64,000 nt of DNA, taken from contig QRFJ01000049.1 in assembly GCA_006176705.1 (NCBI GenBank), positions 496,001 through 560,000 on the forward strand, written 5' to 3'. Each line of letters opens with the position of its first letter. The first letter of the stretch is position 1. Made by a program: the position numbers and the translations under genes. Shown one piece after another: positions 1 through 11,228 of the stretch. The DNA is from Cocos nucifera (taxonomy: Eukaryota > Streptophyta > Magnoliopsida > Arecales > Arecaceae). A model generated the notes under the pieces. That model saw nothing but the letters and a program-made list of their open reading frames with translations. It searched no databases and had not been told where the DNA came from.

Positions 1-702
1 TCTGACATACTTTGAGGTTTTATGCTAGCTGGGATAGACCTCGGCATAACTGAAACTCCTATAAGCAAGTTCTACCTGAGGACAAGGAGGCCTTTGAAAA
101 GCTGCTGGGTATGAAGGTGTCCAAGCTTAGCCAACTGGTGATGGATCAATCATTATTTGACTCCAGCATCAATCATGTCTCCCCCCAGGATGAGTCTATC
201 ATCATTTTTTTTTGAATTTTTATATGTTTGATTTTTATCTGACCATCATACCTCATTTTGACTGGAGTAGCACTTATGAAGTTCGATCCCAAAAGACTGA
301 TGGAGCAGAGAAAAAGGAAGCTGGAGGCTTCCAACCATCTCCCAGTGAAGAGAGGAAAGGAGAAGGATGTTATTGTCTCCTCCTCGGCATCCCTCCGATC
401 AACCCTAGCTTCTACCTCGAGGGTGTTAGTCATCAATGCGGCACCCATCAGCACCCTCCCCTCACTAGCATCATCTCCAATGTCATGGGGACATCGGCAA
501 TCCACTAAGATGGTTCGTCCACCTCCAAAGGAGCCAGTGACTCGTTCAAGATCAGGCTCAACCACTACATAGTCGAGGTCTAGTCCATCAACTGCACCAA
601 CCCCGGCACTTGTCCGCCAAGCTCAATCCTACAGGGCATTAAGGATTCCAGAGGTTGACCCGCTATCAACCTCAATCAATAAGAATGATCTGACCCAAGC
701 CT
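1..702 (+). pseudogene. Tat-1 antisense extra ORF, upstream part
   Basis: Runs opposite to Tat-1 pol. Bases 80-190 read as a charged helix (EDKEAFEKLLGMKV...) that matches in position and pattern the Tat-3 antisense ORF (ADREDFLKLKDMEV...). A probable intron follows at about 193-272, with a damaged donor. The next exon starts near the ATG at 276 (MKFDPKRLMEQRKRKLE), a lysine/arginine-rich stretch comparable with MDPHLLKKLE of Tat-2 and MGQGKRKSAV of Tat-3. The frame is lost after about 570 and then broken by the CACTA insertion at 703. Function unknown. Confidence 0.55.
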
Positions 703-1120
703 CACTACAAGAATTCTGACTATTAGCGACGGCTAAACACCGTCGCTAATAGTCCATATGCTGTCGCTAATAGTCAATATGCCATCGCTAATTCCATCAT
801 AAAATTCAATCTGAAAATCCTTATCGCTAATTATCACTATTAGTGATGGCAACTATTGCTGTCACTAATAACAAATTAGCGACGACCTAGTGATAAAGAT
901 GCCATTGCTAAAAATTTTAATTTTTATTAATTAAACTAGTAAAAATCTATTAGCAATGACATTTTTGTCGCTAATGCCATCGCTAATAATTTTTAATTTT
1001 TTAAAAAAACTTAAAAAAATTATTAGCAATGATAATTTTATCGCTAATGCCATCACTAATATTTTTTTATTTTTTTTAATTTTAAAAAATTATTAGCAAT
1101 GATAATCTACCATCACTAAT
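703..1120. repeat. CACTA 5' subterminal repeat region
   Basis: Dense short repeats in both orientations of ATTAGCGATGG and variants such as TTAGCGACGG, TTAGCAATGA and GTCGCTAAT. The outermost pair, TATTAGCGACGG and CCGTCGCTAATA (about 719-750), forms a 12-bp perfect stem with a 7-base loop. In CACTA elements such subterminal repeats are binding sites for the TNPA-type protein. Confidence 0.75.
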
Positions 1121-1289
1121 AGTTTTTAATTTTTTAAAAAATTATAATTAAATAATTTAAAATCTATTAATAAATAATAATATTTTTTAAAATATATTAA
1201 AAAATAATAACTAATTAACATAATCATAAATATAAAATTAATTATATTATATTAAAAATATAAATTATATAATTTTATATTGAGATATT

Positions 1290-1720
1290 GTTTTATAAGT
1301 ATCAAAATTATATATAAATCAAAAAAAAAGATAACATCCTCCTCATCCTTCTACTCATCTTTAGTAGTTGGTGGATGAAAGCCGAATATCCTAGCATCCT
1401 AAAATAAAAATATATATATATTATTCATAAGTTTCGATATGGAGGCATACTTTCGATACTCTTCTTCGATTCTCGAACAGATTATTTCTACATATTTTAT
1501 TCTATGATATGGAACTATAGACACCTCCGACCCATCAAACAAATGGTTAGATTGAATTTTTAGTCCTTAGATCTTCTTTTCCAACTCAAGCCTAATCTAA
1601 ATATATGAAACTTCTAAATATGAAAACTTAAAATAAGTAAAAGAATTTACTAATAAAATTATCCGATGAGATAGCTGGAACAATGAGCCCAGCTAGTCGC
1701 TCAACCATAGATTCTAAAGA
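1290..1720. repeat. Direct duplication inside CACTA, copy 1
   Basis: Starts near 'atcaaaattatatataaatc' and runs to the 'agattctaaagatcct' block. It aligns with 2430-2870 at about 1140 bp offset with moderate divergence, including the shared landmarks 'agcatcctgaaat', 'tcttcgattct' and 'aatatgaaaacttaaaataagtaaa'. No coding function seen. Confidence 0.65.
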
Positions 1721-2099
1721 TCCTCCAGACCGCATCATGGATGGTATTCTAGATGCTCTAAGGTCGCTGGCTTAAAAACCTCTACACGACCTCTTCCATG
1801 TGGACATCACTCTAAATCTAGGACGTCGAGGTCTGTAAAGATGCCAAAGAGGATTGAGTCACTAAAGAATTAAAGTTGTGGCTGAATCCTATAACCTAAC
1901 TCTTACTCAACCCTCCGATGATCCTAAGCCATTCCTTAAGGTTAAGGGTGCGCTAAATGGATGGGTCATCGCCATACCACATAATGACATACTCCGCATA
2001 ATCCACCTACATAGTTTAGAAATATATTAGTTCTAATATATATATCAGATCCTATAATAACTTAATAAATATAGTTTGAAATTCTTACGGTGATCTATC

Positions 2100-2420
2100 A
2101 TGACCTAGAATCTAAATAATCATCAGTCCTTCTAGATCGATGTGTGGCCTTCCACAACTGTAGCTAGCTTGGTGGATGATCCAGTTATTGTGTCTACAAT
2201 AAGTAAATAATAAATTAAATTAATTAAAGGATACATCTAAGAATTTTTATAGTTCTAGTAAAGAGTTTTAGTATAGATTTTTTAATAGTCTATCAGCTGC
2301 AATATGTGTACTGATGGAGCCGACCGTGTGCCTGATCAGATCCTACTAGATAGCCTGATTCTGTCGAACCCTCTGCCACCTATTAGTGTACTTCTCACTG
2401 CTCCACTGGGGCACATAGAA
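2100..2420 (-). pseudogene. Remnant of a CACTA TNPA-like (Ptta/En/Spm) transposase
   Basis: Reverse-complement translation of about 2290-2420 gives SEKYTNRWQRVRQNQA, two stops, then DLIRHTVGSIST. This resembles the asparagine/arginine-rich and 'HTGGS.S' core of the plant Ptta/En/Spm transposase family. Two stops and no long frame show it is dead. The neighbouring 1800-2280 region looks like decayed coding DNA but I cannot assign it. Confidence 0.45.
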
Positions 2421-2429
2421 TAATAATAT

Positions 2430-2870
2430 ATCAAAATTATATATAAATCAAAAAAAATTAAGTAACATTCTTCTCATCCTCCTTCTCATCTCCAATAGCT
2501 AGTAGATAAGAGCTGGATGTCTCAGCATCCTGAAATGAAAAAAAATAAAATATTATTTATAAGTTTTAAAATAGAGACGTATCTTTTGATATAGAGGCGT
2601 ATCTTTCAATATCCTTCTTTGATTCTTGAATAGATTATTTTCATATATTTCATTTGATGATATGAAACTATAGCTACCTCCGGCCAATCAATTAGATGAT
2701 TATATTAAATTTTTAGCCCCTAGATCCTCTTTTCCAACACAAGTTTAGCCTAAATATGTGAAGCTTCTAAATATGAAAACTTAAAATAAGTAAAAAAATT
2801 TACTAATATAATTATCTGATGTGATAGCTGAAACAACGAGTCCAATTGGTCATACAGCCATAGATCCTGA
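2430..2870. repeat. Direct duplication inside CACTA, copy 2
   Basis: Second copy of the block at 1290-1720. It contains a small local doubling ('gaggcgtatcttt' twice near 2575-2610) not seen in copy 1. Confidence 0.6.
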
Positions 2871-4230
2871 TATATGATATATAATATTATTTTAAAAACT
2901 TATACATTAATCAATTTTTTTATTACTCTTTTTTTTATATAAAATAGCTCACAAAGAAGCACCTGCCAATCCAAACAATATAGCAAGTAAAATATATACC
3001 CAACAATATCAATTCTAATTTAAACGACATAAGATTTTATATTGATACATATCCAGCATGATGAATTTTGAATTGAAATATAATAAAACCAAAATTGATA
3101 TTGAATCTATCAGATTTAACACATCATATGAGAATAAGAAAAAAAAATCATAGCATACCTCGTGACAAATGTATTACTTATTTATCATATCTCGTGCCAA
3201 AAGTATCGTAATCATGGCAAAATAAATAAGCAAGCATAAAATTTTAGCAAACAAAATCGATCGATACCCATCAGGTTTAGCACATCATATGAAAATGAAA
3301 AAGATGCTATAATATATCTGCAGAGCTATTTCCTTCAATATCCATTAAGTTTAGATCATCATCAATGAAAATCAGAAGGCAATCAAAAGAATACGGCAAC
3401 CAAAACCAATATTGAACCCATCAGATTTAATACATCATATGGGAATAAGAGAAAGAGATCATAGCATACCTTGTACCAAACGTATCACTTATTTAGTATA
3501 CCACATGCCAAATGTATCACTTATTTAGTATACCTTCAAACTGTTACTTGTATCAAAAACAAGTAAAACCCACATAATATATAGAGCCTGTGAGATAATA
3601 AGTATCATAAGAGATTATAAAGAACTTTGTTATCATCTAAAAGCATGTCAAAAAGCTAAAGTAAGCTAAAGTAATATATATTCATAAAATATATGCACAA
3701 TCCTCAATATAACATGAACTCAACGCCACCCCCCCAAGTTGCCTCTCTCTCTAGGTCCCCCGCCATGACCCCCTCCTTGGCCACCACTCCCTCTCGGGAC
3801 TGGTAGGCCCATCTTGACAGCTCTAATTATCAACTTATGATTTATCAATTATCAATATATATTACTTATCAATTATTAATTTTTAATATAAGAAATTATC
3901 AATCAACAAATTCAATAGATCCTAAATTTAATTAAATATAATATAACAAACTAACAATAATTGATAATAATTATTTGAATATATTTTATCAAAAATAGAT
4001 AATTAAAAATGAATAAAATTTAAAAAAATTAAAAAACCAAATCGAATTGAATCAAAATTCTAGGCTCGATTTCGGCTTGGTTTCTTTCTTATCTGGATTG
4101 GTTTTTTATTTTTATTTTTTTATTATTTAATTTTGGGTCGGGTCAAAAAAAATTAATTTTGCGATCAAAAAATTGATCTAAAAAAATTAATTTTGTGACC
4201 AAAAAATCAATCACAAAATACTTCACTGGG
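2871..4230. other. AT-rich interior of CACTA, no gene seen
   Basis: No ORF of note. Bases 3100-3560 contain three or four diverged direct copies of a block with 'acatcatatg' and 'atcatagcatacct', interspersed with 'tatcacttatttagtatacc' units. A short GC-rich patch lies at 3722-3815. Likely decayed non-coding or formerly intronic transposon sequence. Confidence 0.5.
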
Positions 4231-4890
4231 GTCGCTGGATCAGAGCCATAGGCTTGAGATTTTTTACTTTCACAAGTTATTATGATAGAGTGGGGATTTT
4301 GTTGATGAGAAAAAAAATGAAGTCAAGAGATTTTATATTTTCACAGGGGCCACAGGATCAAAGCCACAGGCTTGAGATGGTGGGATAGAGCTGTAGGGCT
4401 GGGCCATGGCTCGAGGACATAGCAGTGGAAATGAAGGAGCGGGGATGAGGCCGCGGGAAGATGGCATGGGTTGGGGATGTAGGGTCAAGCCGGTGGGGCA
4501 GGGCTACAGGAAGGCCGTGTGGGTTGGGGTCGTGGGGTCAGACTGGGCGGGGCCACAAGCTGGCGATGGTGGTGCAGGGGCTATGGGGTCGAGCCGGCGA
4601 CATTGGGATCGGCTGGGTTGGGGTGGATGCAGGCATGGAGGGATGTGGGCTCGGGGTTGTGGGGTTCGACCGACAGTGTCGAGGGCGACGGAGTCGGGGT
4701 GGCCACGAGGTCGAGCCAAGGACGTCGGGGCTGGCGGGGTCGAGGCAGCGGGCATGGACGAATGCAAGATTAGGACTGAGGGGTTGGGCCGGCATTGGAA
4801 TGGGGCCGACGAGGTCAGAGTGGCCGTGGGACACCAGAGGAACAGGGTGGGGAGGGAGGAAAGGAGGGTTAGGGGGTGATGGTGATTTGG
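4230..4890. repeat. GC-rich, G-run-rich block inside CACTA
   Basis: Sharp change from AT-rich surroundings to a G-rich strand with recurring GGGTCG, GTGGGGTCG and GGGGTTGGG segments at irregular spacing. A pair of near-copies containing 'gcttgagat' precedes it (about 4225-4260 and 4340-4380). Several overlapping frames stay open on both strands only because T/A-rich stop codons are scarce; the peptides are low complexity. Could be a captured genomic fragment or an internal minisatellite. I do not call a gene. Confidence 0.5.
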
Positions 4891-4969
4891 AGAGGAGGAT
4901 GAGGAGTGGGAATGAGAGATAATGAGCACGAGAGCAAAAATTTTTTACCCCTCGACTATTTTGATGTTG

Positions 4970-6979
4970 CAAACTATTAGCAATGATAAACTTATTGTTG
5001 CTAATGCCATCGATAAAAGTATTAGCGATGGACTCCATCGCTAAAAATAAAAATTCATCGCTAATACTTTTATTAGATAATTAAATTTTTTTATAATTTT
5101 ATTAGCAACGGTAAACTTGTTATCGCTAAAGTTGTCAATAAAAAATCTATTATGAATATTTTTTTTTATTTTTCTTTAAATATGATATAATTTTAAAATT
5201 TAAAATTTATCTTCATCATTTATTATCTAAATAATTATCGTTAGAGTATTATCATAAAAGACCATCTTGATTCGATAGCCCTAGCTATATCGATCAATAA
5301 AATTTAATTTTGATTTTCATGAATGATCGCTCGATGATCTGATAGATAAAGACCATCGATAGATCCAAAAATTTGCAACAATGATCTTGATGATATTTAT
5401 AGTATACTATCAAAATTTTACTTCAATCGGACATCCCTATCATGGTTAATTTAGCATAGGATGATTTTGACCATTAAATAAAAAATGAGTGATCAAAAGA
5501 TCAAACAGCATCCAATTAAGGATATTTTATAGATAAATAATCTTTACTAATACTTTAATCATTTATATGGTGATGATTATAAAATTCAAATCATACATAT
5601 ATGAATTATCTACGTTAAGCAGATCTTATAAAAATACAAGTATATTACTTAAGGACTTTAAGAATGAGTATCAAGAAATATATTATTTTGGATCGTTCAT
5701 ATATGTATGGTTTAAATTTTATGGTCGCTACTGTAAAGTAGTAGCAAAGATCATTTATCTAAAAAATTATCTTGATCGGACGCTATTTAGCCTTTTGATC
5801 ACTCATTTTTTATTTAACGGTCAAAATAATCTCATGCTAAATTGATCATGATAATGATGTCCGATTGAAATAAAATTTTGATAGTATCCTATAAATATTA
5901 TTAATATCATCATTATAAATTTTTAGATTCATTGATGGTCTTTATCTATCAGATCATTAAGTGATCGTTTATAGCTATCAAAATTAAATTTTATTGATCG
6001 ACATAGTTAGGGCCATCAGATCGAGATGATCTTTTATGATGATATTCTAATAATAATTATTTAAATAATAAATAATAAAAATAATTTTAAAATTTTAAAA
6101 TTATATCATATTCAAAAAAATAAAAAAAATTTATTTTTTTACAATGATAACTCCTTTGGAAATAGTGTCGTTGCTAATGATTATTAGTGATAGCAACTCC
6201 AATCACTAATACTTTTTTGCTATTGCTAATAAATTTAATAAATTAATTTTTTTTTTTTTTTTGTGATGATAATGTCCATCACTAATCTATCGTCGCTAAT
6301 AGCCATCTCTAAAAGTTATTTTATGGTATTAGCGATGACAAAAGCCATCGCTAATAATCCTATAATCAAACTAAAAAAAAAAATTTATTTTAGTATTAGC
6401 AACAGCCTTTCGGCATCGTTAATAATAATCTTCCATCGCTAATAATATTAAAATTAATATAAAAAATTAATTTTTATTAGTGATGTACCTTGTCGTTACT
6501 AAAAGCCAAACTTATCGTCGCTAATAATTTTTTAGTTTTTATGATAGCTGATTATTTGATCGTTATTTGCTATCGATAAAAATGTTATAAGCAACAATAA
6601 AAAACCATCGCTAATAAGTATCTACCATCGCTAATAATAATAAAATTTAATTTTAAAAAAAATAAAATTACTTTTTATTAGCGAAGGCAAAACATCATCG
6701 CTAATAATTATCTATCATCAATAATAATAATAAAATCTAATTAAAAAAATAAAATTACTTAGTATTAGCAATGGTGATTTGCCATTGCTAATACTGTGGC
6801 TAATAACTATAGTGACAGTATTGTCGTTGCCACTGCCATCATCACTAAAGCTGTCGATAAAAAGCATTATTAGTGATGACAAAATTATCATCACTAATTC
6901 CATCACTAATACCCATTATTAGCAACGATAAAAATATCGTCACTAATGTCCATCGCTAATACTCTATTTTCTTGTGGTA
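4970..6979. repeat. CACTA 3' subterminal repeat region, split by a foldback insert
   Basis: Motifs of the TTAGCGATGG type recur at 4970-5130 and again from about 6140 to the right terminus. The intervening 1 kb lacks them and is a foldback repeat, so the foldback probably inserted into the subterminal zone. This explains the apparent second internal cluster of motifs near 5000. Confidence 0.65.
5180..6112. repeat. Foldback element: long inverted repeat (about 370-bp arms, about 190-bp loop)
   Basis: The left arm (about 5180-5550) is the reverse complement of the right arm (about 5743-6112). Paired landmarks include 'tatgatataattttaaaa' with 'ttttaaaattatatcata', 'ctgatagataaagaccatc' with 'gatggtctttatctatcag', and 'taaaaaatgagtgatcaaaa' with 'ttttgatcactcatttttta'. 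By eye arm identity is in the 80s percent. A transcript across it would fold into one long hairpin. No gene lies in the loop. Confidence 0.8.
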
Positions 6980-6982
6980 CCT

Positions 6983-7969
6983 CCATGTAGGACATGGTGA
7001 CACTCGACAAAGATCTGCTGCTCATCGTGATGCTGTAGCGGAACCTGCACACCCATAGGAGGGATCTTGGACCAGAGGAGCTCCTCAAATATGGTTTCAG
7101 CAGCATCTTATATGTAAGTTTTTTTTTTTTTGATGTTGATTTTTTGCCGACCTGACATCATTTTTTTTCTTTCTTTCTTTCGTCAGGCCGTCTCATACTT
7201 TAGGCTATTTGCCAAGCACATGTTGTGGCTGGCTAAAAACAAGAAGTCCTTAAAAGAGGCACTACAATCCATAAAAAACTATCAGAAGGAGGCAAAGGAA
7301 AAAGCTACTAAGAAGGTGAAGGTCATCGAGGGGCTGAAGAAGCAACTCCAGGATAAATTTGCTGAAATAAAAAAGAAGAATAAGACCTTGATGGATCATC
7401 AGAGAAAGGCCAATGAAGAAAAAAAGAAGCTGTTGGAGCTGCAGTAGGAGGTCTCCAAAATTTTCGAGCTGGAGACCAAGATGAAGGAGCTAGAGGAGAT
7501 GGTGGCCGCTCAGGATAAGGCCATCCTAATGTTCCGAAGGGACATGAAGCATTGGAAGGCCACTACTTATAGGCCCATGAAGGATTACAAATCCTTCAAA
7601 GCTTTTGAGGAGGAAGTCATGGAGGCTTCAGGAGAGGCCTTTAACAGTGGGTTTAACAGCTGCAAGAATCTAATTGGAAAGCTCTTTCCTAGCTTAGATT
7701 TGAGCGATGTTATCCAAGAGGCTGATTTTGCATGGGTGTCAGAGCCCATCCTATAGGCAACTGTTGTCTAGTCTTGTCCTCCTATTGAGGCTTCAGCCCC
7801 TGTTGAAGTCCTGGCTGCCATCGAAGTCTCTGCTCCTGCTGAAGTGCCTGAACCTACTGAAGTCTAGGATCCCATCGAAGTCTCTACTCCTACTGAAGTA
7901 CCAGCTCCTACTGAGACTCCAGCAGTTGAGATCATATCGCTGGAGGATGATATCGGGCGGCTACTTTGA
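6983..7969 (+). pseudogene. Tat-1 antisense extra ORF, downstream part (coiled coil)
   Basis: Continues the frame interrupted by the CACTA element; it then reads to an intron at 7114-7186. The exon after it (7187-7969) encodes a long, lysine/glutamate-rich coiled coil (e.g. LKEALQSIKNYQKEAKEKATKK), a conserved-looking block around 7590-7745 (FNSGFNSCKN, LFPSLDLSDV) and a tail of alanine/proline/glutamate/valine repeats ending at TGA 7967-7969. The block with LDLSDV corresponds to the YLDLDLSCVVV block of Tat-3, so the two ORFs are homologous. At least six in-frame stops occur, so it is a pseudogene. Function unknown; the family occurs only in retroelements as far as I know. Confidence 0.6.
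7114..7186 (+). other. Intron in Tat-1 antisense ORF
   Basis: 73 bases, donor TAT|GTAAGT, T-rich body with a 'tttctttctttctttcgtcag' type acceptor. Phase 0: the codon before it is TAT and the codon after it is GCC, and both sides lie in the same frame. Equivalent phase-0 introns occur in Tat-2 and Tat-3. Confidence 0.7.
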
Positions 7970-8429
7970 CGAAAGCTCCTTAGGCAAATACCTAATTTTT
8001 ATAATCTCTTTTCTTCTTTTATTTCTTTTATCTTTTTGTATCAGCCTAATTTGGGCTTTTTTTAAGAACTCTTTTTGATGAAATGAAAATCTTCTTTTCA
8101 TATGACTGTACATATTTGTGTGACATCGGATTTTTCCTGATGAGGCATTGTAACTTCTATTCAGAAATTTTTCTAAGTCATGTGTAGCAGATCAACTGAC
8201 CCTTATTGATTAACCTCAGTTAGGTCCTGATGTAGATTGTCTTAATGAGCATACGCAAAGAATCGTATTCTTCAATTAATCATCGAACTTTAAATAAAAT
8301 TGAGTAGAAATTTTAGGAGTGCCTCTATTTGAATCTGAAATTGGCAGGTCAGTTTTTTCTTTCACCTTATAGGAGTCCAACTGACTACCTTCCAATTTTT
8401 TCTTTCTAAGTATCACATAGAAATCCAAA
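7970..8429. other. Tat-1 region between antisense ORF and tandem repeats
   Basis: No gene seen. In antisense-ORF orientation this would be its 3' untranslated region; a candidate polyadenylation-like stretch 'gatgaaatgaaaatc' lies near 8077. Confidence 0.4.
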
Positions 8430-8733
8430 ATAATTTTAATCTGAAGATCGGTATTTAACAGAAATCCAAGATAACATTGATCTAGAGGTTCGTATTTGAC
8501 AAAAATTCAAGATAACATTAATCCAAAGATCGGTATTCAATAGAAATCCAAAATAACATTAATCCAGAGATCGATATTTATCAAAAATCTAAGATAACAT
8601 CGATCCAGAGATCGGTATTGAGAATAGGAAGATCTTATCTCCTTCTAAGTCCTTTGGATCTTTATCGATCTAGAGATCGATTTTAAAAGTAGGAAGATCT
8701 TATATATCTCCTCTTGGGCACTTCGGGGCTTCA
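8430..8733. repeat. Tat-1 tandem repeats: 41-bp array, then first 66-bp units
   Basis: About four to five units of 41 bp with the core 'gatcggtattta...aaatccaagataacatt' at 8430-8610. They grade into units of about 66 bp with the core 'gatcgattttaaa..taggaagatctta' from 8610. The array is cut at 8734 by a solo LTR and resumes at 11229. It lies between the pol end and the antisense ORF. Confidence 0.75.
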
Positions 8734-11228
8734 TGAAGGAACCAGATCTAGGATTTTACAAGTAGATTTTGCAAACTTTTTCAAAATCTTATAGTGAAAG
8801 ATTTAAATAAATTAAATATTTATTTAAATAAATATATAAATATCTAGATCTCAGATCTATTATATGATCAAGGTATGATATTAAATTAAAAATTAAAATT
8901 AAATAAGAAAGTAAAAGATTGATCAAATCGACCTAGATCTATACTACATCAAATGTAGGTGTGAAGTTAATAGATCAGATCTATTATCTGAGTAAGTTAG
9001 ACGTTCTAACTTGCTGATCTAGGCTTGAGGATAAAGTCACGATCTACACTCACGTCCGGCCTCTAGGAGTCATCCACACGAGCCTACGATCTCTGATCTG
9101 ATGTTCGATGTAGGAAATCAGCACAGCATGCTAGTACTGTGCTGATCCTTCTTTGATGGTCAATTCGATGCTCTCTTCTTTGAAATTTGGACTCCCTAAA
9201 ATATGAGAAGGAAGATGAGAGTTTACTGATCTGAGACTCTCTTAGAAAAAACTTAAAAAAAGGAGGAGAGATTGAAAATAAAATAGCCCTAGAAGAAGAT
9301 CCTCTTCTTCTTCTCTTTTCTCTCACCTAGACACCTAGTTTGGTGCCTATGGAACCCCCACGCCCAAGGATCCTCTTTCTCTAATTTTTGCATACCCCAA
9401 ACCTCTCCTAAAACTCAATATTCCATAAAAAAATAGAATAAAATTCATCAAATAAATTGAAAAAAAAAAGAGTCCAGGTTAGATCAAAATTCTAGACTAA
9501 GAATATCCAAAGATGAAAAGTTGTTGGGGCGCCCAACTCTTGGGCACCTTCTCTACAATTATTGGCGTAGACCAGCAAGGAAGGGCACATAAAAAAGAAG
9601 ATTATTTTTATAAAATAAGAAAAGAATTAATTAAAAGAGGGGGCGGCACTCAAGAAAAGGTATTTTGGTCAACAAGGATTTCATCTCATAGAATCCTAAG
9701 CAAAACTAACTCCTCTTTTGACTTGGTCTTCCAACAAATTACCTTATGAGAAAAGAAGGAAAGAAAGAGGGTGTGAGAAGCCATAGGAGTGGAGAATTTT
9801 TACGTAAGAAATAAAATAAAAAGGGCATGGGGCGTGAGGATTAAGTGGCGCAAGTGATAGGGAGTCCTAGTCATACTAGGACTCCTATTTTGACTTAGTC
9901 AAATAAGATCTTTTAACCAAATAAAATTAAGATTAAATTAATTTAATTAAATAAGATTCTAACTCATTTAAAAATTTAATTAAATTAAATTAAATTAGAT
10001 TTAATTTTAATTTATTTTTTAATTAAATTAGAAAATTGGATTAATCTGAATCCTAGTTAGACTAGGAGTAGTTCTTTCTTGCACTTGGCTTATCCAATAA
10101 ATCAATTGAAATTGATCCAATCAAGTTCAAACTAAATTTAATTAAATTATATTTAATTAAACTTAATCTCAGTCTATTGGCTTAATCAAATTAAGTTAAT
10201 TAGTAATTTAATTGCTAATTGATCCTTCTGTAATACTTGCACTAGGTTAAACACCAATCGTATTGATTGTTTAACCCTAAAATGATTCTTAATCGTTGAT
10301 CAACCATCCGATCAGATCATAAGCTCTAATGTATATGATCTCATAGATCCGAACCTAAGTTGATAGTATAAAAATAAATATTTATATCAATCGAAGTGAC
10401 CATCTAGCAATGATACTCGACTGTCAGATAGGTCAAAGATGTAGAACACCATCCTTAGAACCCATGTAGATATAATTTCTATATAATTCATCCCCTTGAC
10501 CATAATGCTCATAGGACACCTCAGAGTTCAACTATCAACTCTGATCAGATTGTCCATATTATATTTCAAAATATCAAATCCATCTGATAGATTATCCTAA
10601 CCAAGATTTTGCTATATTGAAATACAGTAATACATTCTTCTCTAACTCTTGAAGTGGTCAATTCCATCTTAATCACACTCCAACTTTGCAAGTACTTGAC
10701 TGTGCTCAGAAGCCTTCTATTGTTGAATTAAAAATTCAGTTAATCCAGTATCAAAGCACAGTGAGTTACTTGCAAGTCACTGAGGTGATCTCAGGTCTAA
10801 GGGATATTTATCCCTATATCCCATCAGAGACATTCTCGATAGTAGATTGCTCTAAAGTTGGTCACATTCAATAATGATATATCCATACATCTCACCTATA
10901 TGTCATACCAGTGTCTCCATGCTCCTTAATTAAGAGGACAACCAACCTATATGGTATATAGTGACCTATGCTCGATAGATGCTGTTGTCCTAATTAACAG
11001 CCTATCATTTGGTCGTGAATAAATTTTAGAACTAATCGATAAATCCTCTCTTTATCAAAACTAAATAATCCTAAGGACTTCACCATAATAATGGAGTTCA
11101 TTAGAAGATGTAAACTTATGATGAAAAAGATGTCAAAATATTTTTATTAATTAATAAATTAATTATAATTATAAAATAGCTCAACCGTCAACAGGCTGAC
11201 GATTGGCTTTGGAACATAATTTTCAACA
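8734..11228 (-). mobile_element. Solo LTR (probably Copia), 2495 bp
   Basis: Ends are TG...CA (TGAAGGAACC at the left, TTTTCAACA at the right). The flanking 5-bp target duplication is CTTCA (8729-8733) and CTTTA (11229-11233), one mismatch; the surrounding repeat unit normally reads CTTTA, so the left copy mutated. In reverse complement it begins TGTTGAAAATTATG, like many plant Copia LTRs, hence the minus call. No coding sequence, primer site or second LTR is present, so internal DNA was probably lost by LTR-LTR recombination. Confidence 0.75.

Larger units (their letters stand above)
703..6979. mobile_element. CACTA (En/Spm) DNA transposon, non-autonomous
   Basis: The left end is CACTACAAGAA at 703; the right end is TTCTTGTGGTA (reverse complement TACCACAAGAA), a two-base decayed copy of the same terminus. 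A perfect 3-bp target duplication CCT flanks it (700-702 and 6980-6982), as expected for CACTA elements. Both ends carry many subterminal copies of a TTAGCGACGG/TTAGCGATGG motif. No intact transposase is present; only a short TNPA-like remnant is visible on the minus strand near 2300. The element therefore depended on a helper transposase. It interrupts the antisense ORF of Tat-1, and its 6277 bp contain a foldback repeat and a GC-rich block. Confidence 0.9.

Noticed and set aside
4406..5038. Overlapping open frames of 84-166 codons on both strands
   Set aside because: Low-complexity peptides from a G-rich repeat; no domain, and several frames are open at once because stops are rare in GC-rich DNA.
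5567..5845. 92-codon frame inside the foldback
   Set aside because: Covers the loop and one arm; the peptide has no recognisable pattern and the region is a repeat.
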